DNA from: Oceanisphaera litoralis
GTDB taxonomy: Bacteria; Pseudomonadota; Gammaproteobacteria; Enterobacterales; Aeromonadaceae
Assembly (NCBI RefSeq): GCF_016907015.1
Contig: NZ_JAFBBE010000028.1
Span: 1 to 37,504, forward strand
Reading direction: 5' to 3'
Length of the DNA stretch: 37,504 bases
The translations under genes and the position numbers were made by a program. Below, piece by piece: positions 33,201 to 37,504 of the stretch (position 1 is its first letter; each line of letters starts with the position of its first letter). Under the pieces are notes generated by a model. That model worked only from the letters and a program-made list of their open reading frames with translations. It ran no database searches and was not told the DNA's origin.

Positions 33201-35488
33201 GCCAATGGCACCGCAAGGTAGGCCATTACTCGGACGAAGAATTTGCCCCGCTGCAGGCACTGCTGGAACACTGCCGCAACAGCGGCATTCCAAGCCTGTT
33301 CTGGAACAAGGAAGACCCGGTTCATTTTGATCGCTTCCGCAAAGCGGCCAGCCTGTGTGACCATGTATTTACCACAGACAGCCGGCGGATTATTCCCTAC
33401 CTCAGCACACCGGGCGCTTTTACTCAAACAGCCAGCAGCAGCCCGTTTTATGCTTCTCCCAAAATTCATAACCTGCTGCCATCTACCCGCCCCTGGCAGC
33501 ACACGGCAGCCTATGGTGGCACCTATTACGGCAAGCGCTACCCGGAGCGCACCGAATATATGGACAAGATCATGAGTGCCGCAGCCCCGCTGGGGCTGAC
33601 CATTTACGACCGCCAGCATGATGACCCCGAGTCACCTTACAAGTACCCGGGTGGACTGGGCGGTCATGTAGCCGGCAGCCTGAGCTACGAGGAAATGATC
33701 CAGGCCTATAAAGCGCACCCGGTGCAGATTAACGTAAACTCGGTGCTGGACTCCCCTACGATGTTCTCCCGCCGGGTAATAGAAACTGCCGCCTGTGGTG
33801 CGCCACTTATCACAGGCCCGGCACTGGGCATGAACCGCTACCTGGAAGACGCCGGCCATGTAGTAAACACCGAAAGTGAAGCAGCTCAGGCACTGGAAAA
33901 CCTGCTGAATCACCCCGCTTATCGCTGGCGCAATGCCCTTAAAGGGGCCCGTGCCGTCATGCGCGCCCACACCACTCAGCACCGGCTGGTGCAAATGCTG
34001 CGCACCGCCGGCATGGTAATGGCTGCGCCATCTGCTCCTTTATTGAACCTGTATACCAATGAGGTAACCACTACTGCCGCAAAACGCCTGCTGGCTCAAA
34101 CCCTGCAGCCCAAACGCATTGTAGCCAGCCAGTGGCAAGCCACAGCACAAGCGCAACTGCAAGCGGCTGGCATACAATGCCAGGCGGCGACAGGTCAAAC
34201 AACCAATAACAACGAGCACTGGCTGCTGGCTGACCCCAGAGCGCTGGAAGATCTGGAGCCGGAAGATCTGGAAGATCTGGCCTGGCCCACGCTCTATGCT
34301 CCCCATGCCCGCATTGGTTATAACCGAGACATTACTCCGGGCGAAAACGAGTGGCCAGGTGTTGCACTACACAGCCAGAACATTAACCACGGCCTGCAGC
34401 TGCTATGTTCACCAGGCGGTATAAAGCTGGAAAGTCTGAAAAGTTGGGCGGCACAGCAAGAGACGCTGGCACTGCGCAAGCCTGCCCGCCATCATGAAAA
34501 AGCACCGAATATAACCCCGGAAAAAACCGTGGTGATTGCCGGGCACGACCTTAAATTCATCAAGCCTTTTTACCCCTACTTCTCCAAAGCGGGAATAAGG
34601 CTGCTGCTGGACTTTTGGAGTGGCCATAACCAGCATAACGAAACAGCCAGCAAACGCCTGCTGGAGCAGGCAGATACTGTTTTTTGTGAGTGGACGCTGG
34701 GCAATGCCATCTGGTACGGCAAGCATAAGCAGCCCGGGCAAAAGCTGTTGGGCCGGTTGCACCTGCAAGAAATTGATCATGCCCTTTTCCCAAAAATCCC
34801 CTTTCATAAATTTGATAAGGTGATGTTTGTAGGGCCTCATATTTTAAGGCAAGGCATTGCTAAAAACCCTGCACTTAAAAAGAACGGCATCGTTGTTTAC
34901 AACGGTGTAGATGTGGAGGCATTACAGTCTGTTCCCAGAAAAAAAACAAACGGTAAAGTACTTGGTTTTGTTGGTATAGTGCCACAACGAAAACGCTTTG
35001 ATCTGGCTATAGACATTCTTAAAGAGCTACGTAAGGATGATGATGGCTATATTCTCCGCATTAAAGGGAAGCGACCGGAAGAGTATTCCTGGATGGCAAA
35101 CCGGCCTGAAGAAATGGCATGGTATGAAGAACAATATAAGCGCTTACAAGAAGATCCATTACTGAAAGATGCCGTTATTTTTGATCCTCATGGCAATGAT
35201 ATGCCTGAGTGGTACTCGGGTATAGATTATGTACTCTCCACCAGTGACTTTGAAAGTTTTCACTTTACCATTGCCGATGGTGCAGCTGCTGGCTGTATAC
35301 CTATTATCCTTCCTTGGGAAGGGGCTGATGAGGTTTATCCTATAAAATGGGTGCATTCAGACATTAAATCTGCTTCAGTAGGCATCAAGAATAAAAATAC
35401 AAACATAGACAATGTAACACTCCACGCTATAACTGAGTTTGACATTAACCATATTTCAAATAGTATTTTAAAAGTTTTAAATCATTAA
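30290..35488 (+). CDS. Giant capsule synthase with four glycosyltransferase modules
   Basis: The protein has 1732 residues from ATG 30290, or 1751 from ATG 30233, whose N-terminus would be encoded by a repeat hairpin; I prefer 30290. Numbering the long form: GT4-like module A at about 45-420 (HGQSYASNGYAIRTQG, NEVRGFWEL, GYIGSTNAYEGLDLL); helical linker to 510; GT4-like module B at about 520-925 (VPHATNGYSTRSHG, YEVRGLWEV, GYAGSAVAYEGLELL), clearly a paralogue of A. Module C at about 939-1265 is CgeB/Glyco_trans_1_2-like (NVNSVLDSPTMFSRRVIETA). After a weakly conserved region, module D at about 1430-1751 is GT4-like (GFVGIVPQRKRFDLAI, FESFHFTIADGAAAGC). There is no signal peptide or TM helix. 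It probably assembles a multi-sugar repeat unit. Confidence 0.85.
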   Translation: MDQLIKHALKLSSEPATPLLAPISNRIAYLVSHGQSYASNGYAIRTQGIAKALNEHGFDTLCFVRPGRPWELGATTEPESTVDGVRYIHSRWNTVAPASEKAHLEQSVQRFMELFRVYRPQVVLVASNYIVGLPAWIAARRLGLPFYNEVRGFWELSRDAREPGYANTSEFKAEALRDTFVAMQAEKVFTLNSLMKNELAKRGISAGNIEIIPNAVSTIPEIKQPSDSLKTKLNIQSNEKVVGYIGSTNAYEGLDLLMEACGTLIAQGQKLKLMIVGNTEAVTSSKSKPFSEYPWVISTGRIQHEQIADYYALCNLVVIPRKKLPVCELVPPMKAAEALAHQRPLLVSDVAPLAELAQQHSNIATFKADNSESLANKIKDCLENTNLQAMDISKLTFTNQTKPLLTLSNLSVHQKTPVKQIRVGKQASTDLSKADYNTASHLFYKEGNIKDTLDILDNLIKKGIKFDKPKRDFHAFVKGLANLQQGWKLPPRQPNAGLFTKRKHLLYCLHQSVPHATNGYSTRSHGIATGLQNAGWKVNATTRTGFPWDANIKVAGKGYHIEQVDGITYTACAGWNLNKTPLDLYLAEAADHFLREAQTSGAEVIVAASNHITALPALMAARRLGLPFVYEVRGLWEVTQASTQPEWMDSDRYHLMKALEAQTAREADLVITLTQELADELIARGTNPKNIMIAPNAVDAERFAPRPADKEITRKLNLQAGVPVIGYAGSAVAYEGLELLLESLAELKKAAIPFHFVLVGDGKVIDTVKAKAKQLSIENECRFTGRVPFNEVPRYLSCMDIMPVPRLSSAVTEMVSPLKPLEAMAMAKAVVLSDVSPHKTFAGNNERARLFAKDSLASLTSTLKELIASPQERERLGKAARAWIEQERTWNKVTSHYSQALETLQAETSSCATSKSLDQITLGLIADQFTTDTLASAVKVVALSPENWREELAKQPIDAMFVESAWKGNNGQWHRKVGHYSDEEFAPLQALLEHCRNSGIPSLFWNKEDPVHFDRFRKAASLCDHVFTTDSRRIIPYLSTPGAFTQTASSSPFYASPKIHNLLPSTRPWQHTAAYGGTYYGKRYPERTEYMDKIMSAAAPLGLTIYDRQHDDPESPYKYPGGLGGHVAGSLSYEEMIQAYKAHPVQINVNSVLDSPTMFSRRVIETAACGAPLITGPALGMNRYLEDAGHVVNTESEAAQALENLLNHPAYRWRNALKGARAVMRAHTTQHRLVQMLRTAGMVMAAPSAPLLNLYTNEVTTTAAKRLLAQTLQPKRIVASQWQATAQAQLQAAGIQCQAATGQTTNNNEHWLLADPRALEDLEPEDLEDLAWPTLYAPHARIGYNRDITPGENEWPGVALHSQNINHGLQLLCSPGGIKLESLKSWAAQQETLALRKPARHHEKAPNITPEKTVVIAGHDLKFIKPFYPYFSKAGIRLLLDFWSGHNQHNETASKRLLEQADTVFCEWTLGNAIWYGKHKQPGQKLLGRLHLQEIDHALFPKIPFHKFDKVMFVGPHILRQGIAKNPALKKNGIVVYNGVDVEALQSVPRKKTNGKVLGFVGIVPQRKRFDLAIDILKELRKDDDGYILRIKGKRPEEYSWMANRPEEMAWYEEQYKRLQEDPLLKDAVIFDPHGNDMPEWYSGIDYVLSTSDFESFHFTIADGAAAGCIPIILPWEGADEVYPIKWVHSDIKSASVGIKNKNTNIDNVTLHAITEFDINHISNSILKVLNH

Positions 35489-35938
35489 CAAATAAAAATT
35501 AAAAAACTCCTATCGAAATTCTTGATCATCTCCTCACATGAGCCGTCAGAGCGGGAGCATACTTTGTTTAATATTTTACCTTCTGGTTTTCGTACGTAAA
35601 TTTTCGAGCGTTTCCCTGAGCGAACCGGTGAGAATTTCACGTAGAAATACAAGAGCTGGATATAAATAAACCATTTTTAAAGTATGCTCCAGCCCTGGGT
35701 TCTGTACCTGCTTTTTCTGTTAGCTCATAACATTAGGCAACATCTACTGAGATAGGTTCTAAGATTGAAATTAACACTCGACTGACTACTTGCCTAATTT
35801 TAAAAATTAATGTGTTGGTGTTGGCTATGAAACATAGAAAATGAAAGTCTTTTCGATATTTTAGCTCCTAAGGACTAGATCAGTAAAAGCAATCAAACAT
35901 CAATGGTAAGACACAACGAGAAACTGAGAAACTGAGAA
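35489..35938. other. AT-rich intergenic gap of 450 bases
   Basis: No gene is seen. The stretch contains an inverted-repeat-bounded segment (listed separately) and otherwise AT-rich sequence with many stops. It marks a shift from GC-rich to AT-rich DNA. The short tandem GAGAAACTGAGAAACTGAGA lies just before the next gene at about 35919-35938. Confidence 0.6.
35548..35696. repeat. 149-bp segment bounded by 18-bp inverted repeats
   Basis: The left arm AGAGCGGGAGCATACTTT (35548-35565) and the right arm, read inverted, AGGGCTGGAGCATACTTT (35679-35696) match at 16 of 18 positions, including a perfect GGAGCATACTTT core. The interior is AT-rich and non-coding. It could be a MITE or the remnant of an IS. 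Confidence 0.6.
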
Positions 35939-37414
35939 ATGAATAAAATAGACTTATCAGCCATTGAAAAAAAATACAAAATAATTCTATCAAAAAACTA
36001 TAAAGATTTAACTACCAAGGGATATGTAGCTCGTAAAGGAGTTGTACCTATAAACCTTGAACTCCCATTTAAATGGGAAAACTCTGATTCAAATGTAAAT
36101 GTTAATCTACAGTCATGGCGTTTCCTAAGCGCATTCTGGTATGAATATATCACTACAGGAAAAATTGATGTATTCAATAGTGGCCTTGATTTTGTTTTAG
36201 ACTGGTATGATTTTTTCTTGATCAAGGAAAACAGATCAAGGCATATATGGTACGATATGTCGACAGGAATCAGGGCTTACCACCTAGGACTAATTAACAA
36301 CTTAATAGAAAGCAAGACTGTTTCAGAACACTTATCAGAAGAGAGAAAAAAAATAATAAGAAATTTAAGTGACCTGCATATAAAAAAATTGAGCAACCCT
36401 GACTTTATTTCCCAAGGCAACCATGGCATTTATCAAGTTCTCGGCCTCCAGATATTATCTCAATCATTAAACAATAAAGAATTAAATGTTTTTTGTCATA
36501 AGAAATTAGAAGAGCTACTAGATAAATCCTTTGATGAAAATTACATTAACACAGAAAACTCACCTTTTTATCATAAATACAATGTAGACATAATAAGAAG
36601 CATTGATGAAAACTCATTTGATAAACTTAGAAAGAAAATAAAAATAATTAAAAGTGACTCATTTTTTGCATCATCTTTTCTTACAGCGCCTAACGGATGC
36701 TTTTACAACATTGGTGACTCAGAAGGCCTTGGGTTAAATAACATTAATAATATTGAATTCCCTGACAGGTACAAAAATCTTGTCATTCCTTCGGACACAC
36801 ATTTTGGAATAGATCTTTCTGAATCAGGTTACATTATCATTAGAGATAATAGTTACGAAGAAAATGGTGAGTCACTAATTTTTTATGGCACATCTAAAAG
36901 CTTGGTTCATAAGCACAGCGACAACTTAAGTTTTATTTATTTCACAAAAGGCATTGAGATATTCACAGACCCTGGCAAGTATACTTATGCTTATGGTCCT
37001 TGGCGTGAATCATTTATCAGTGATACAAACCATAATACTGTAGGTCATGAAAATAAAACAACAAAGATAACTGAGAGCAATATAAGTTGGACATCAATAA
37101 AAAAACTAGAGTACACCAATAAAAAATATTCAATAAAAGGTAGCACAAAAAAAGAAAACTTAGAACATGAAAGAGAAATAGAATACAGACCTAGCGAATA
37201 CATAATAATAAATGATCACATTAAAAATAAATCAAATGAAAACGTAGAGATTAGATTTCAACTTTCTGAGCATATCGACTTAGCATTCTGGGACAATAAT
37301 AGATTATATATATGCAAGGCCGATAATTGTCTAGCCACACTTGAGTTTGAAAAAAAACCTTGCAACATTGACATCGTTAGAGGACAAGGATACAAAGGGT
37401 GGGTTAGCAGCTGA
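35939..37414 (+). CDS. Heparinase II/III-family protein, probably 3'-truncated
   Basis: The 491-residue product has an N-terminal alpha-toroid part (QSWRFLSAFWYEYITTGK, QGNHGIYQVLGLQILS near residue 160) and the family hallmark HKHSDNLSFIYFTKGIEIF near residue 324, then DPGKYTYAYG and a beta-sandwich start. Family members cleave uronic-acid-containing polysaccharides by beta-elimination and are often found in capsule loci. No signal peptide is visible, so it would act in the cytoplasm. It stops at GWVSS; relatives usually continue from a GW(Y/V)SPSYG-like motif into more sandwich strands, so the 3' end looks cut off. Codon use is very AT-rich, unlike the upstream genes, suggesting transfer. 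Confidence 0.8.
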   Translation: MNKIDLSAIEKKYKIILSKNYKDLTTKGYVARKGVVPINLELPFKWENSDSNVNVNLQSWRFLSAFWYEYITTGKIDVFNSGLDFVLDWYDFFLIKENRSRHIWYDMSTGIRAYHLGLINNLIESKTVSEHLSEERKKIIRNLSDLHIKKLSNPDFISQGNHGIYQVLGLQILSQSLNNKELNVFCHKKLEELLDKSFDENYINTENSPFYHKYNVDIIRSIDENSFDKLRKKIKIIKSDSFFASSFLTAPNGCFYNIGDSEGLGLNNINNIEFPDRYKNLVIPSDTHFGIDLSESGYIIIRDNSYEENGESLIFYGTSKSLVHKHSDNLSFIYFTKGIEIFTDPGKYTYAYGPWRESFISDTNHNTVGHENKTTKITESNISWTSIKKLEYTNKKYSIKGSTKKENLEHEREIEYRPSEYIIINDHIKNKSNENVEIRFQLSEHIDLAFWDNNRLYICKADNCLATLEFEKKPCNIDIVRGQGYKGWVSS

Positions 37415-37496
37415 AGCATCCCCACAATTATTTGATAAAATTCATGAGGTTATAAATAAAAAGGTAGGAGCACCCATGAAAATCGGCGATCATTGA
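37398..37496 (+). other. Unrecognised 3' ORF tail overlapping the lyase stop
   Basis: In a different frame from the lyase, an open stretch encodes GGLAAEASPQLFDKIHEV, then INKKVGAPMKIGDH and a stop at 37494-37496. It looks protein-like and could be the tail of another, now fused or decayed, gene. TAGGAG at about 37465 with ATG at 37476 gives only a five-codon-plus peptide. I cannot assign it. Confidence 0.3.
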
Positions 37497-37504
37497 AGTC
37501 GCCA

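Noticed and set aside
35521-35700. Group II intron remnant (GAGCCGT and nearby stems)
   Set aside because: No domain V hairpin or reverse transcriptase fragment could be recognised; simple inverted-repeat termini explain the segment better.

Overview
The window reads as a chromosomal segment of a marine-type gammaproteobacterium. MotY, the periplasmic ring protein of Na+-driven polar flagella, the adk-hemH gene pair, lpxM, mtgA, nagD and a KpsS-type capsule system all fit that group. An Aeromonadales genus such as Oceanimonas, Zobellella or Oceanisphaera is my best guess, inferred from gene content only. Most of the window is GC-rich; about the last 2 kb are strongly AT-rich.

Housekeeping half (1-16.3 kb): the window opens inside the 3' end of an IS200/IS605-type tnpB and its right-end hairpins. 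Then come a Na+-symporter with its MetS-like small subunit, a DUF3025 protein, lpxM with a coupled 36-residue membrane microprotein, and (minus strand) a TauE/SafE permease, motY and an adenine deaminase-type gene. These are followed by mtgA, nagD, a CPA2 antiporter, hemH and adk (minus strand), a membrane-anchored alpha/beta-hydrolase-like protein, and a cytochrome P450 coupled to a small membrane protein.

Mobile and repeat layer: a complete TnpB-only IS605-type element (about 16.33-17.64 kb) sits exactly at the stop codon of the P450 partner gene. Two near-identical 184-bp elements with terminal inverted repeats (7200-7383, 19425-19608) are MITE-like. Nearly every intergenic gap holds GTAG-class REP-like palindromes of at least three sequence families, often as inverted pairs.

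Capsule half (17.8-37.4 kb): kpsS stands first. After it lies an untranslated leader with a JUMPStart/ops element (19303-19342), the RfaH loading site, then a MITE, and then a long co-directional run: small lipoprotein, kpsD, kpsM, kpsT, kpsE, a methyltransferase/coiled-coil/methyltransferase protein, a TPR mini-protein, wecB, wecC, a giant protein with four glycosyltransferase modules, and a heparinase II/III-like protein. KpsMTED form the ABC exporter spanning the envelope. KpsS probably primes the lipid anchor. WecB and WecC make UDP-ManNAcA from UDP-GlcNAc. The four-module protein probably assembles the repeat unit, and the lyase-like protein may act on the resulting uronic-acid polymer. 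kpsC and kpsF/U are not in the window.

The most unusual parts are the four-glycosyltransferase polypeptide, which contains an internal tandem duplication; the coiled-coil protein with two methyltransferase-like folds, a possible chain terminator or ruler; the MITE lodged between the ops site and the operon; and the AT-rich, apparently 3'-truncated lyase gene at the right edge.
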